Shown: positions 14,901 through 29,243 of the stretch, in pieces
Layout: each line of letters opens with the position of its first letter
Numbering within the stretch: the stretch's first letter is position 1
Source: Hippophae tibetana
Lineage: Eukaryota > Streptophyta > Magnoliopsida > Rosales > Elaeagnaceae
NCBI GenBank assembly: GCA_037013495.1
Contig: JAZDXN010000026.1
Span: 3,162,001 to 3,226,000, forward strand
Direction: 5' to 3'
DNA: 64,000 bases
Position numbers and translations under genes: made by a program
The notes under the pieces: generated by a model
What the model was told of the DNA's origin: nothing
What the model saw: only the letters and a program-made list of their open reading frames with translations
Databases searched by the model: none

Positions 14901-14938
14901 TTTTGGTACAACATAGGAAAATCGTTTTTGTACCAAAA
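14901..14938. repeat. 11-bp dyad in class C (and F) satellite monomers, example copy
   Basis: TTTTGGTACAA (14901-14911) is followed after 16 nt by its exact reverse complement TTGTACCAAAA (14928-14938). The same dyad is present in most class C and F monomers (GGTACAACATAGG types). It is broken in A, B, D, E and G, where the left arm reads GGTCC or GGTCG. It could extrude a hairpin; any function is inferred. Confidence 0.75.
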
Positions 14939-17900
14939 TTACATCATTTACATCAATTAATAGGTTTTTAAAGCCATTTTCATTTTTCTTACTTTTGGTT
15001 TAATTCAATAGAGCTATATAGTAGATATTGGTGCCGACCTAGGGCTGTTTCTTTATATTTTCAATCAGTCTCTATTCTTCACAAAAAATAAGAGAAGAGA
15101 AAAAGAAAGAGGATGTCTTTCACATTTTGAAAAACAACAAAACATTTGGTAGATATGAGTTACAACTTTCAACGGAGATAACTTTTGACTCAGTTATCGA
15201 AACCACTATTATAATATATCAAATCGGAGCTCATTTCAAATTACACAATATTTTTGGGCCCACCAAGGAAAATAGTTTTTGTACCAAAATTACATCCTTT
15301 ACATCACTTATCGTGTGTTTAATGTTTTTGACGCACCATTTTCATTTTTCTTAATTGTGGTTTAATTCAATAGAGCTATACAAGAGATATTGGTGCCGAC
15401 CTAGGGTTGTTTCTTTATATTTTCAATAAGTCTCTATTATTCAACAAAAAAAATTAGAGAAGAGAAAAGGAAATAGGATGTCGTTCACATTTTCAAAAAA
15501 ACAAAACATTTGGTAAATATGAGTTATAACTTTCAAAAGAGATAACTTTTGACTCGGGTATCGAAACCACTATTAATATATATCAAATCGAAGCTCGTAT
15601 TAAATTACACAGTATTTTTTGGTCCAGCCCAAGAAAATCGTTTTTGTACCCAAATTACATCGTTTACATCACTTAATAGGTGTTTAAAGTTTGTGACGCA
15701 CCATTTTCATTTTTCTTACTTTTGGTTTAATTCAATAGAGCTATATAGGAGATATTGGTGCGGACCTAGGGCTGTTTCTTTATATTTCCAATCAGTCTCT
15801 ATTCTTCACAAAAAATAAGAGAAGAGAAAAAAGAAAGAGGATGTCGTTCACATTTTCAAAAACAACAAAACATTTGGTAAATATGAGTTACAGCTTTCAA
15901 CGGAGATACCTTTTGACTCGGGTATCGAAACCACTATTAATATATATCAAATCAAATCTCCTATTAAATTACACAATATTTTTTGGTCCCGCCAAAGAAA
16001 ATCGTTTTTGTACCCAAATTAATTCGTTTACATCACTTAATAGGTGTTTAAATTTTGTGACGCACCATTTTTATTTTTCTTACTTTTGGTTTAATTCAAT
16101 AGAGCTATATAGGAGATATTGGTGCCGACCTAGGGTTGTTTCTTTATATTTTCAATCAGTGTCTATTCTTCACAAAAAATAAGAGAAGAGAAAAAGAAAG
16201 AGGATGTCTTTCACATTTTGAAAAACAACAAAACATTTGGTAAATATGAGTTACAGCTTTCAACGGAGATAACTTTTGACTCGGGTATCGAAACCACTAT
16301 TATTATATATCAAATCGAATCTCATATTAAATTACACAATATTTTTTGGTACAACATAGGAAAATCGTTTTTGTACCAAAATTACATCATTTACATCAAT
16401 TAATAGGTTTTTAAAGCCATTTTCATTTTTCTTACTTTTGGTTTAATTCAATAGAGCTATATAGTAGATATTGGTGCCGACCTAGGGCTGTTTCTTTATA
16501 TTTTCAATCAGTCTCTATTCTTCACAAAAAATAAGAGAAGAGAAAAAGAAAGAGGATGTCTTTCACATTTTGAAAAACAACAAAACATTTGGTAGATATG
16601 AGTTACAACTTTCAACGGAGATAACTTTTGACTCAGTTATCGAAACCACTATTATAATATATCAAATCGGAGCTCATTTCAAATTACACAATATTTTTGG
16701 GCCCACCAAGGAAAATAGTTTTTGTACCAAAATTACATCGTTTACATCACTTATCGTGTGTTTAAAGTTTTTGACGCACCATTTTCATTTTTCTTAATTC
16801 TGGTTTAATTCAATAGAGCTATACAAGAGATATTGGTGCCGACCTAGGGTTGTTTCTTTATATTTTCAATAAGTCTCTATTATTCAACAAAAAAAATTAG
16901 AGAAGAGAAAAGGAAATAGGATGTCGTTCACATTTTCAAAAAAACAAAACATTTGGTAAATATGAGTTATAACTTTCAAAAGAGATAACTTTTGACTCGG
17001 GTATCGAAACCACTATTAATATATATCAAATCGAAGCTCGTATTAAATTACACAGTATTTTTTGGTCCAGCCCAAGAAAATCGTTTTTGTACCCAAATTA
17101 CATCGTTTACATCACTTAATAGGTGTTTAAAGTTTGTGACGCACCATTTTCATTTTTCTTACTTTTGGTTTAATTCAATAGAGCTATATAGGAGATATTG
17201 GTGCGGACCTAGGGCTGTTTCTTTATATTTCCAATCAGTCTCTATTCTTCACAAAAAATAAGAGAAGAGAAAAAAGAAAGAGGATGTCGTTCACATTTTC
17301 AAAAACAACAAAACATTTGGTAAATATGAGTTACAGCTTTCAACGGAGATACCTTTTGACTCGGGTATCGAAACCACTATTAATATATATCAAATCAAAT
17401 CTCCTATTAAATTACACAATATTTTTTGGTCCCGCCAAAGAAAATCGTTTTTGTACCCAAATTAATTCGTTTACATCACTTAATAGGTGTTTAAATTTTG
17501 TGACGCACCATTTTTATTTTTCTTACTTTTGGTTTAATTCAATAGAGCTATATAGGAGATATTGGTGCCGACCTAGGGTTGTTTCTTTATATTTTCAATC
17601 AGTGTCTATTCTTCACAAAAAATAAGAGAAGAGAAAAAGAAAGAGGATGTCTTTCACATTTTGAAAAACAACAAAACATTTGGTAAATATGAGTTACAGC
17701 TTTCAACGGAGATAACTTTTGACTCGGGTATCGAAACCACTATTATTATATATCAAATCGAATCTCATATTAAATTACACAATATTTTTTGGTACAACAT
17801 AGGAAAATCGTTTTTGTACCAAAATTACATCATTTACATCAATTAATAGGTTTTTAAAGCCATTTTCATTTTTCTTACTTTTGGTTTAATTCAATAGAGC

Positions 17901-20900
17901 TATATAGTAGATATTGGTGCCGACCTAGGGCTGTTTCTTTATATTTTCAATCAGTCTCTATTCTTCACAAAAAATAAGAGAAGAGAAAAAGAAAGAGGAT
18001 GTCTTTCACATTTTGAAAAACAACAAAACATTTGGTAGATATGAGTTACAACTTTCAACGGAGATAACTTTTGACTCAGTTATCGAAACCACTATTATAA
18101 TATATCAAATCGGAGCTCATTTCAAATTACACAATATTTTTGGGCCCACCAAGGAAAATAGTTTTTGTACCAAAATTACATCGTTTACATCACTTATCGT
18201 GTGTTTAAAGTTTTTGACGCACCATTTTCATTTTTCTTAATTCTGGTTTAATTCAATAGAGCTATACAAGAGATATTGGTGCCGACCTAGGGTTGTTTCT
18301 TTATATTTTCAATAAGTCTCTATTATTCAACAAAAAAAATTAGAGAAGAGAAAAGGAAATAGGATGTCGTTCACATTTTCAAAAAAACAAAACATTTGGT
18401 AAATATGAGTTATAACTTTCAAAAGAGATAACTTTTGACTCGGGTATCGAAACCACTATTAATATATATCAAATCGAAGCTCGTATTAAATTACACAGTA
18501 TTTTTTGGTCCAGCCCAAGAAAATCGTTTTTGTACCCAAATTACATCGTTTACATCACTTAATAGGTGTTTAAAGTTTGTGACGCACCATTTTCATTTTT
18601 CTTACTTTTGGTTTAATTCAATAGAGCTATATAGGAGATATTGGTGCGGACCTAGGGCTGTTTCTTTATATTTCCAATCAGTCTCTATTCTTCACAAAAA
18701 ATAAGAGAAGAGAAAAAAGAAAGAGGATGTCGTTCACATTTTCAAAAACAACAAAACATTTGGTAAATATGAGTTACAGCTTTCAACGGAGATACCTTTT
18801 GACTCGGGTATCGAAACCACTATTAATATATATCAAATCAAATCTCCTATTAAATTACACAATATTTTTTGGTCCCGCCAAAGAAAATCGTTTTTGTACC
18901 CAAATTAATTCGTTTACATCACTTAATAGGTGTTTAAATTTTGTGACGCACCATTTTTATTTTTCTTACTTTTGGTTTAATTCAATAGAGCTATATAGGA
19001 GATATTGGTGCCGACCTAGGGTTGTTTCTTTATATTTTCAATCAGTGTCTATTCTTCACAAAAAATAAGAGAAGAGAAAAAGAAAGAGGATGTCTTTCAC
19101 ATTTTGAAAAACAACAAAACATTTGGTAAATATGAGTTACAGCTTTCAACGGAGATAACTTTTGACTCGGGTATCGAAACCACTATTATTATATATCAAA
19201 TCGAATCTCATATTAAATTACACAATATTTTTTGGTACAACATAGGAAAATCGTTTTTGTACCAAAATTACATCATTTACATCAATTAATAGGTTTTTAA
19301 AGCCATTTTCATTTTTCTTACTTTTGGTTTAATTCAATAGAGCTATATAGTAGATATTGGTGCCGACCTAGGGCTGTTTCTTTATATTTTCAATCAGTCT
19401 CTATTCTTCACAAAAAATAAGAGAAGAGAAAAAGAAAGAGGATGTCTTTCACATTTTGAAAAACAACAAAACATTTGGTAGATATGAGTTACAACTTTCA
19501 ACGGAGATAACTTTTGACTCAGTTATCGAAACCACTATTATAATATATCAAATCGGAGCTCATTTCAAATTACACAATATTTTTGGGCCCACCAAGGAAA
19601 ATAGTTTTTGTACCAAAATTACATCGTTTACATCACTTATCGTGTGTTTAAAGTTTTTGACGCACCATTTTCATTTTTCTTAATTCTGGTTTAATTCAAT
19701 AGAGCTATACAAGAGATATTGGTGCCGACCTAGGGTTGTTTCTTTATATTTTCAATAAGTCTCTATTATTCAACAAAAAAAATTAGAGAAGAGAAAAGGA
19801 AATAGGATGTCGTTCACATTTTCAAAAAAACAAAACATTTGGTAAATATGAGTTATAACTTTCAAAAGAGATAACTTTTGACTCGGGTATCGAAACCACT
19901 ATTAATATATATCAAATCGAAGCTCGTATTAAATTACACAGTATTTTTTGGTCCAGCCCAAGAAAATCGTTTTTGTACCCAAATTACATCGTTTACATCA
20001 CTTAATAGGTGTTTAAAGTTTGTGACGCACCATTTTCATTTTTCTTACTTTTGGTTTAATTCAATAGAGCTATATAGGAGATATTGGTGCGGACCTAGGG
20101 CTGTTTCTTTATATTTCCAATCAGTCTCTATTCTTCACAAAAAATAAGAGAAGAGAAAAAAGAAAGAGGATGTCGTTCACATTTTCAAAAACAACAAAAC
20201 ATTTGGTAAATATGAGTTACAGCTTTCAACGGAGATACCTTTTGACTCGGGTATCGAAACCACTATTAATATATATCAAATCAAATCTCCTATTAAATTA
20301 CACAATATTTTTTGGTCCCGCCAAAGAAAATCGTTTTTGTACCCAAATTAATTCGTTTACATCACTTAATAGGTGTTTAAATTTTGTGACGCACCATTTT
20401 TATTTTTCTTACTTTTGGTTTAATTCAATAGAGCTATATAGGAGATATTGGTGCCGACCTAGGGTTGTTTCTTTATATTTTCAATCAGTGTCTATTCTTC
20501 ACAAAAAATAAGAGAAGAGAAAAAGAAAGAGGATGTCTTTCACATTTTGAAAAACAACAAAACATTTGGTAAATATGAGTTACAGCTTTCAACGGAGATA
20601 ACTTTTGACTCGGGTATCGAAACCACTATTATTATATATCAAATCGAATCTCATATTAAATTACACAATATTTTTTGGTACAACATAGGAAAATCGTTTT
20701 TGTACCAAAATTACATCATTTACATCAATTAATAGGTTTTTAAAGCCATTTTCATTTTTCTTACTTTTGGTTTAATTCAATAGAGCTATATAGTAGATAT
20801 TGGTGCCGACCTAGGGCTGTTTCTTTATATTTTCAATCAGTCTCTATTCTTCACAAAAAATAAGAGAAGAGAAAAAGAAAGAGGATGTCTTTCACATTTT

Positions 20901-22727
20901 GAAAAACAACAAAACATTTGGTAGATATGAGTTACAACTTTCAACGGAGATAACTTTTGACTCAGTTATCGAAACCACTATTATAATATATCAAATCGGA
21001 GCTCATTTCAAATTACACAATATTTTTGGGCCCACCAAGGAAAATAGTTTTTGTACCAAAATTACATCGTTTACATCACTTATCGTGTGTTTAAAGTTTT
21101 TGACGCACCATTTTCATTTTTCTTAATTCTGGTTTAATTCAATAGAGCTATACAAGAGATATTGGTGCCGACCTAGGGTTGTTTCTTTATATTTTCAATA
21201 AGTCTCTATTATTCAACAAAAAAAATTAGAGAAGAGAAAAGGAAATAGGATGTCGTTCACATTTTCAAAAAAACAAAACATTTGGTAAATATGAGTTATA
21301 ACTTTCAAAAGAGATAACTTTTGACTCGGGTATCGAAACCACTATTAATATATATCAAATCGAAGCTCGTATTAAATTACACAGTATTTTTTGGTCCAGC
21401 CCAAGAAAATCGTTTTTGTACCCAAATTACATCGTTTACATCACTTAATAGGTGTTTAAAGTTTGTGACGCACCATTTTCATTTTTCTTACTTTTGGTTT
21501 AATTCAATAGAGCTATATAGGAGATATTGGTGCGGACCTAGGGCTGTTTCTTTATATTTCCAATCAGTCTCTATTCTTCACAAAAAATAAGAGAAGAGAA
21601 AAAAGAAAGAGGATGTCGTTCACATTTTCAAAAACAACAAAACATTTGGTAAATATGAGTTACAGCTTTCAACGGAGATACCTTTTGACTCGGGTATCGA
21701 AACCACTCTTAATATATATCAAATCAAATCTCCTATTAAATTACACAATATTTTTTGGTCCCGCCAAAGAAAATCGTTTTTGTACCCAAATTAATTCGTT
21801 TACATCACTTAATAGGTGTTTAAATTTTGTGACGCACCATTTTTATTTTTCTTACTTTTGGTTTAATTCAATAGAGCTATATAGGAGATATTGGTGCCGA
21901 CCTAGGGTTGTTTCTTTATATTTTCAATCAGTGTCTATTCTTCACAAAAAATAAGAGAAGAGAAAAAGAAAGAGGATGTCTTTCACATTTTGAAAAACAA
22001 CAAAACATTTGGTAAATATGAGTTACAGCTTTCAACGGAGATAACTTTTGACTCGGGTATCGAAACCACTATTATTATATATCAAATCGAATCTCATATT
22101 AAATTACACAATATTTTTTGGTACAACATAGGAAAATCGTTTTTGTACCAAAATTACATCATTTACATCAATTAATAGGTTTTTAAAGCCATTTTCATTT
22201 TTCTTACTTTTGGTTTAATTCAATAGAGCTATATAGTAGATATTGGTGCCGACCTAGGGCTGTTTCTTTATATTTTCAATCAGTCTCTATTCTTCACAAA
22301 AAATAAGAGAAGAGAAAAAGAAAGAGGATGTCTTTCACATTTTGAAAAACAACAAAACATTTGGTAGATATGAGTTACAACTTTCAACGGAGATAACTTT
22401 TGACTCAGTTATCGAAACCACTATTATAATATATCAAATCGGAGCTCATTTCAAATTACACAATATTTTTGGGCCCACCAAGGAAAATAGTTTTTGTACC
22501 AAAATTACATCGTTTACATCACTTATCGTGTGTTTAAAGTTTTTGACGCACCATTTTCATTTTTCTTAATTCTGGTTTAATTCAATAGAGCTATACAAGA
22601 GATATTGGTGCCGACCTAGGGTTGTTTCTTTATATTTTCAATAAGTCTCTATTATTCAACAAAAAAAATTAGAGAAGAGAAAAGGAAATAGGATGTCGTT
22701 CACATTTTCAAAAAAACAAAACATTTG

Positions 22728-25700
22728 GTAAATATGAGTTATAACTTTCAAAAGAGATAACTTTTGACTCGGGTATCGAAACCACTATTAATATATATCA
22801 AATCGAAGCTCGTATTAAATTACACAGTATTTTTTGGTCCAGCCCAAGAAAATCGTTTTTGTACCCAAATTACATCGTTTACATCACTTAATAGGTGTTT
22901 AAAGTTTGTGACGCACCATTTTCATTTTTCTTACTTTTGGTTTAATTCAATAGAGCTATATAGGAGATATTGGTGCGGACCTAGGGCTGTTTCTTTATAT
23001 TTTCAATCAGTCTCTATTCTTCACAAAAAATAAGAGAAGAGAAAAAGAAAGAGGATGTCTTTCACATTTTGAAAAACAACAAAACATTTGGTAGATATGA
23101 GTTACAACTTTCAACGGAGATAACTTTTGACTCAGTTATCGAAACCACTATTATAATATATCAAATCGGAGCTCATTTCAAATTACACAATATTTTTGGG
23201 CCCACCAAGGAAAATAGTTTTTGTACCAAAATTACATCGTTTACATCACTTATCGTGTGTTTAAAGTTTTTGACGCACCATTTTCATTTTTCTTAATTCT
23301 GGTTTAATTCAATAGAGCTATACAAGAGATATTGGTGCCGACCTAGGGTTGTTTCTTTATATTTTCAATAAGTCTCTATTATTCAACAAAAAAAATTAGA
23401 GAAGAGAAAAGGAAATAGGATGTCGTTCACATTTTCAAAAAAACAAAACATTTGGTAAATATGAGTTATAACTTTCAAAAGAGATAACTTTTGACTCGGG
23501 TATCGAAACCACTATTAATATATATCAAATCGAAGCTCGTATTAAATTACACAGTATTTTTTGGTCCAGCCCAAGAAAATCGTTTTTGTACCCAAATTAC
23601 ATCGTTTACATCACTTAATAGGTGTTTAAAGTTTGTGACGCACCATTTTCATTTTTCTTACTTTTGGTTTAATTCAATAGAGCTATATAGGAGATATTGG
23701 TGCGGACCTAGGGCTGTTTCTTTATATTTCCAATCAGTCTCTATTCTTCACAAAAAATAAGAGAAGAGAAAAAAGAAAGAGGATGTCGTTCACATTTTCA
23801 AAAACAACAAAACATTTGGTAAATATGAGTTACAGCTTTCAACGGAGATACCTTTTGACTCGGGTATCGAAACCACTATTAATATATATCAAATCAAATC
23901 TCCTATTAAATTACACAATATTTTTTGGTCCCGCCAAAGAAAATCGTTTTTGTACCCAAATTAATTCGTTTACATCACTTAATAGGTGTTTAAATTTTGT
24001 GACGCACCATTTTTATTTTTCTTACTTTTGGTTTAATTCAATAGAGCTATATAGGAGATATTGGTGCCGACCTAGGGTTGTTTCTTTATATTTTCAATCA
24101 GTGTCTATTCTTCACAAAAAATAAGAGAAGAGAAAAAGAAAGAGGATGTCTTTCACATTTTGAAAAACAACAAAACATTTGGTAAATATGAGTTACAGCT
24201 TTCAACGGAGATAACTTTTGACTCGGGTATCGAAACCACTATTATTATATATCAAATCGAATCTCATATTAAATTACACAATATTTTTTGGTACAACATA
24301 GGAAAATCGTTTTTGTACCAAAATTACATCATTTACATCACTTAATAGGTTTTTAAAGCCATTTTCATTTTTCTTACTTTTGGTTTAATTCAATAGAGCT
24401 ATATAGTAGATATTGGTGCCGACCTAGGGCTGTTTCTTTATATTTTCAATCAGTCTCTATTCTTCACAAAAAATAAGAGAAGAGAAAAAGAAAGAGGATG
24501 TCTTTCACATTTTGAAAAACAACAAAACATTTGGTTGATATGAGTTACAACTTTCAACGGAGATAACTTTTGACTCAGTTATCGAAACCACTATTATAAT
24601 ATATCAAATCGGAGCTCATTTCAAATTACACAATATTTTTTGGTCCCACCAAGGAAAATAGTTTTTGTACCAAAATTACATCGTTTACATCACTTATCGT
24701 GTGTTTAAAGTTTTTGACGCACCATTTTCATTTTTCTTAATTCTGGTTTAATTCAATAGAGGTATACAAGAGATATTGGTGCCGACCTAGGGTTGTTTAT
24801 TTATATTTTCAATAAGTCTCTATTATTCAACAAAAAAAATTAGAGAAGAGAAAAGGAAATAGGATGTCGTTCACATTTTCAAAAACAACAAAACATTTGG
24901 TAAATATGAGTTATAACTTTCAAAAGAGATAACTTTTGACTCGGGTATCGAAACCACTATTAATATATATCAAATCGAAGCTCGTATTAAATTACACATT
25001 ATTTTTTGGTCCAGCCCAAGAAAATCGTTTTTGTACCCAAATTACATCGTTTACATCACTTAATAGGTGTTTAAAGTTTGTGACGCACCATTTTCATTTT
25101 TCTTACTTTTGGTTTAATTCAATAGAGCTATATAGGAGATATTGGTGCGGACCTAGGGCTGTTTCTTTATATTTTCAATCAGTCTCTATTCTTCACAAAA
25201 AATAAGAGAAGAGAAAAAGAAAGAGGATGTCTTTCACATTTTGAAAAACAACAAAACATTTGGTAGATATGAGTTACAACTTTCAACGGAGATAACTTTT
25301 GACTCAGTTATCGAAACCACTATTATAATATATCAAATCGGAGCTCATTTCAAATTACACAATATTTTTGGGCCCACCAAGGAAAATAGTTTTTGTACCA
25401 AAATTACATCGTTTACATCACTTATCGTGTGTTTAAAGTTTTTGACGCACCATTTTCATTTTTCTTAATTCTGGTTTAATTCAATAGAGCTATACAAGAG
25501 ATATTGGTGCCGACCTAGGGTTGTTTCTTTATATTTTCAATAAGTCTCTATTATTCAACAAAAAAAATTAGAGAAGAGAAAAGGAAATAGGATGTCGTTC
25601 ACATTTTCAAAAAAACAAAACATTTGGTAAATATGAGTTATAACTTTCAAAAGAGATAACTTTTGACTCGGGTATCGAAACCACTATTAATATATATCAA

Positions 25701-28700
25701 ATCGAAGCTCGTATTAAATTACACAGTATTTTTTGGTCCAGCCCAAGAAAATCGTTTTTGTACCCAAATTACATCGTTTACATCACTTAATAGGTGTTTA
25801 AAGTTTGTGACGCACCATTTTCATTTTTCTTACTTTTGGTTTAATTCAATAGAGCTATATAGGAGATATTGGTGCGGACCTAGGGCTGTTTCTTTATATT
25901 TCCAATCAGTCTCTATTCTTCACAAAAAATAAGAGAAGAGAAAAAAGAAAGAGGATGTCGTTCACATTTTCAAAAACAACAAAACATTTGGTAAATATGA
26001 GTTACAGCTTTCAACGGAGATACCTTTTGACTCGGGTATCGAAACCACTATTAATATATATCAAATCAAATCTCCTATTAAATTACACAATATTTTTTGG
26101 TCCCGCCAAAGAAAATCGTTTTTGTACCCAAATTAATTCGTTTACATCACTTAATAGGTGTTTAAATTTTGTGACGCACCATTTTTATTTTTCTTACTTT
26201 TGGTTTAATTCAATAGAGCTATATAGGAGATATTGGTGCCGACCTAGGGTTGTTTCTTTATATTTTCAATCAGTGTCTATTCTTCACAAAAAATAAGAGA
26301 AGAGAAAAAGAAAGAGGATGTCTTTCACATTTTGAAAAACAACAAAACATTTGGTAAATATGAGTTACAGCTTTCAACGGAGATAACTTTTGACTCGGGT
26401 ATCGAAACCACTATTATTATATATCAAATCGAATCTCATATTAAATTACACAATATTTTTTGGTACAACATAGGAAAATCGTTTTTGTACCAAAATTACA
26501 TCATTTACATCACTTAATAGGTTTTTAAAGCCATTTTCATTTTTCTTACTTTTGGTTTAATTCAATAGAGCTATATAGTAGATATTGGTGCCGACCTAGG
26601 GCTGTTTCTTTATATTTTCAATCAGTCTCTATTCTTCACAAAAAATAAGAGAAGAGAAAAAGAAAGAGGATGTCTTTCACATTTTGAAAAACAACAAAAC
26701 ATTTGGTTGATATGAGTTACAACTTTCAACGGAGATAACTTTTGACTCAGTTATCGAAACCACTATTATAATATATCAAATCGGAGCTCATTTCAAATTA
26801 CACAATATTTTTTGGTCCCACCAAGGAAAATAGTTTTTGTACCAAAATTACATCGTTTACATCACTTATCGTGTGTTTAAAGTTTTTGACGCACCATTTT
26901 CATTTTTCTTAATTCTGGTTTAATTCAATAGAGGTATACAAGAGATATTGGTGCCGACCTAGGGTTATTTATTTATATTTTCAATAAGTCTCTATTATTC
27001 AACAAAAAAAATTAGAGAAGAGAAAAGGAAATAGGATGTCGTTCACATTTTCAAAAACAACAAAACATTTGGTAAATATGAGTTATAACTTTCAAAAGAG
27101 ATAACTTTTGACTCGGGTATCGAAACCACTATTAATATATATCAAATCGAAGCTCGTATTAAATTACACAGTATTTTTTGGTCCAGCCCAAGAAAATCGT
27201 TTTTGTACCCAAATTACATCGTTTACATCACTTAATAGGTGTTTAAAGTTTGTGACGCACCATTTTCATTTTTCTTACTTTTGGTTTAATTCAATAGAGC
27301 TATATAGGAGATATTGGTGCGGACCTAGGGCTGTTTCTTTATATTTTCAATCAGTCTCTATTCTTCACAAAAAATAAGAGAAGAGAAAAAGAAAGAGGAT
27401 GTCTTTCACATTTTGAAAAACAACAAAACATTTGGTAGATATGAGTTACAACTTTCAACGGAGATAACTTTTGACTCAGTTATCGAAACCACTATTATAA
27501 TATATCAAATCGGAGCTCATTTCAAATTACACAATATTTTTGGGCCCACCAAGGAAAATAGTTTTTGTACCAAAATTACATCGTTTACATCACTTATCGT
27601 GTGTTTAAAGTTTTTGACGCACCATTTTCATTTTTCTTAATTCTGGTTTAATTCAATAGAGCTATACAAGAGATATTGGTGCCGACCTAGGGTTGTTTCT
27701 TTATATTTTCAATAAGTCTCTATTATTCAACAAAAAAAATTAGAGAAGAGAAAAGGAAATAGGATGTCGTTCACATTTTCAAAAAAACAAAACATTTGGT
27801 AAATATGAGTTATAACTTTCAAAAGAGATAACTTTTGACTCGGGTATCGAAACCACTATTAATATATATCAAATCGAAGCTCGTATTAAATTACACAGTA
27901 TTTTTTGGTCCAGCCCAAGAAAATCGTTTTTGTACCCAAATTACATCGTTTACATCACTTAATAGGTGTTTAAAGTTTGTGACGCACCATTTTCATTTTT
28001 CTTACTTTTGGTTTAATTCAATAGAGCTATATAGGAGATATTGGTGCGGACCTAGGGCTGTTTCTTTATATTTCCAATCAGTCTCTATTCTTCACAAAAA
28101 ATAAGAGAAGAGAAAAAAGAAAGAGGATGTCGTTCACATTTTCAAAAACAACAAAACATTTGGTAAATATGAGTTACAGCTTTCAACGGAGATACCTTTT
28201 GACTCGGGTATCGAAACCACTATTAATATATATCAAATCAAATCTCCTATTAAATTACACAATATTTTTTGGTCCCGCCAAAGAAAATCGTTTTTGTACC
28301 CAAATTAATTCGTTTACATCACTTAATAGGTGTTTAAATTTTGTGACGCACTATTTTTATTTTTCTTACTTTTGGTTTAATTCAATAGAGCTATATAGGA
28401 GATATTGGTGCCGACCTAGGGTTGTTTCTTTATATTTTCAATCAGTGTCTATTCTTCACAAAAAATAAGAGAAGAGAAAAAGAAAGAGGATGTCTTTCAC
28501 ATTTTGAAAAACAACAAAACATTTGGTAAATATGAGTTACAGCTTTCAACGGAGATAACTTTTGACTCGGGTATCGAAACCACTATTATTATATATCAAA
28601 TCGAATCTCATATTAAATTACACAATATTTTTTGGTACAACATAGGAAAATCGTTTTTGTACCAAAATTACATCATTTACATCACTTAATAGGTTTTTAA

Positions 28701-29243
28701 AGCCATTTTCATTTTTCTTACTTTTGGTTTAATTCAATAGAGCTATATAGTAGATATTGGTGCCGACCTAGGGCTGTTTCTTTATATTTTCAATCAGTCT
28801 CTATTCTTCACAAAAAATAAGAGAAGAGAAAAAGAAAGAGGATGTCTTTCACATTTTGAAAAACAACAAAACATTTGGTTGATATGAGTTACAACTTTCA
28901 ACGGAGATAACTTTTGACTCAGTTATCGAAACCACTATTATAATATATCAAATCGGAGCTCATTTCAAATTAAACAATATTTTTTGGTCCCACCAAGGAA
29001 AATAGTTTTTGTACCAAAATTACATCGTTTACATCACTTATCGTGTGTTTAAAGTTTTTGACGCACCATTTTCATTTTTCTTAATTCTGGTTTAATTCAA
29101 TAAAGGTATACAAGAGATATTGGTGCCGACCTAGGGTTGTTTATTTATATTTTCAATAAGTCTCTATTATTCAACAAAAAAAATTAGAGAAGAGAAAAGG
29201 AAATAGGATGTCGTTCACATTTTCAAAAACAACAAAACATTTG
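22728..29243. repeat. HOR block: three 2172-bp hexamers A-D-A-B-C-D
   Basis: Class A starts fall at 22728, 23455, 24900, 25627, 27072, 27799 and 29244, alternating 727 and 1445 bp, so the period is 2172 bp. The 727-bp part is an A monomer joined to D, with B and most of C missing. The joint lies between 22977 (A-type G in GTGCGGACC) and 23003 (C-type TTTTCAATC instead of TTTCCAATC). The same joint is seen in all three hexamers. Confidence 0.92.

Larger units (their letters stand above)
12627..22727. repeat. HOR block: seven 1443-bp tetramers A-B-C-D
   Basis: Class A starts fall at 12627, 14070, 15513, 16956, 18399, 19842, 21285 and 22728, exactly 1443 bp apart each time. All seven C monomers carry TACATCAATTAATAGG where other C monomers have TACATCACTTAATAGG, a block-specific marker. 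Few copy-private changes are visible, for example at 13439 (T to C), 15297 (G to C) and 21708 (A to C). The exact spacing and near identity show recent amplification from one founder unit. Confidence 0.93.
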
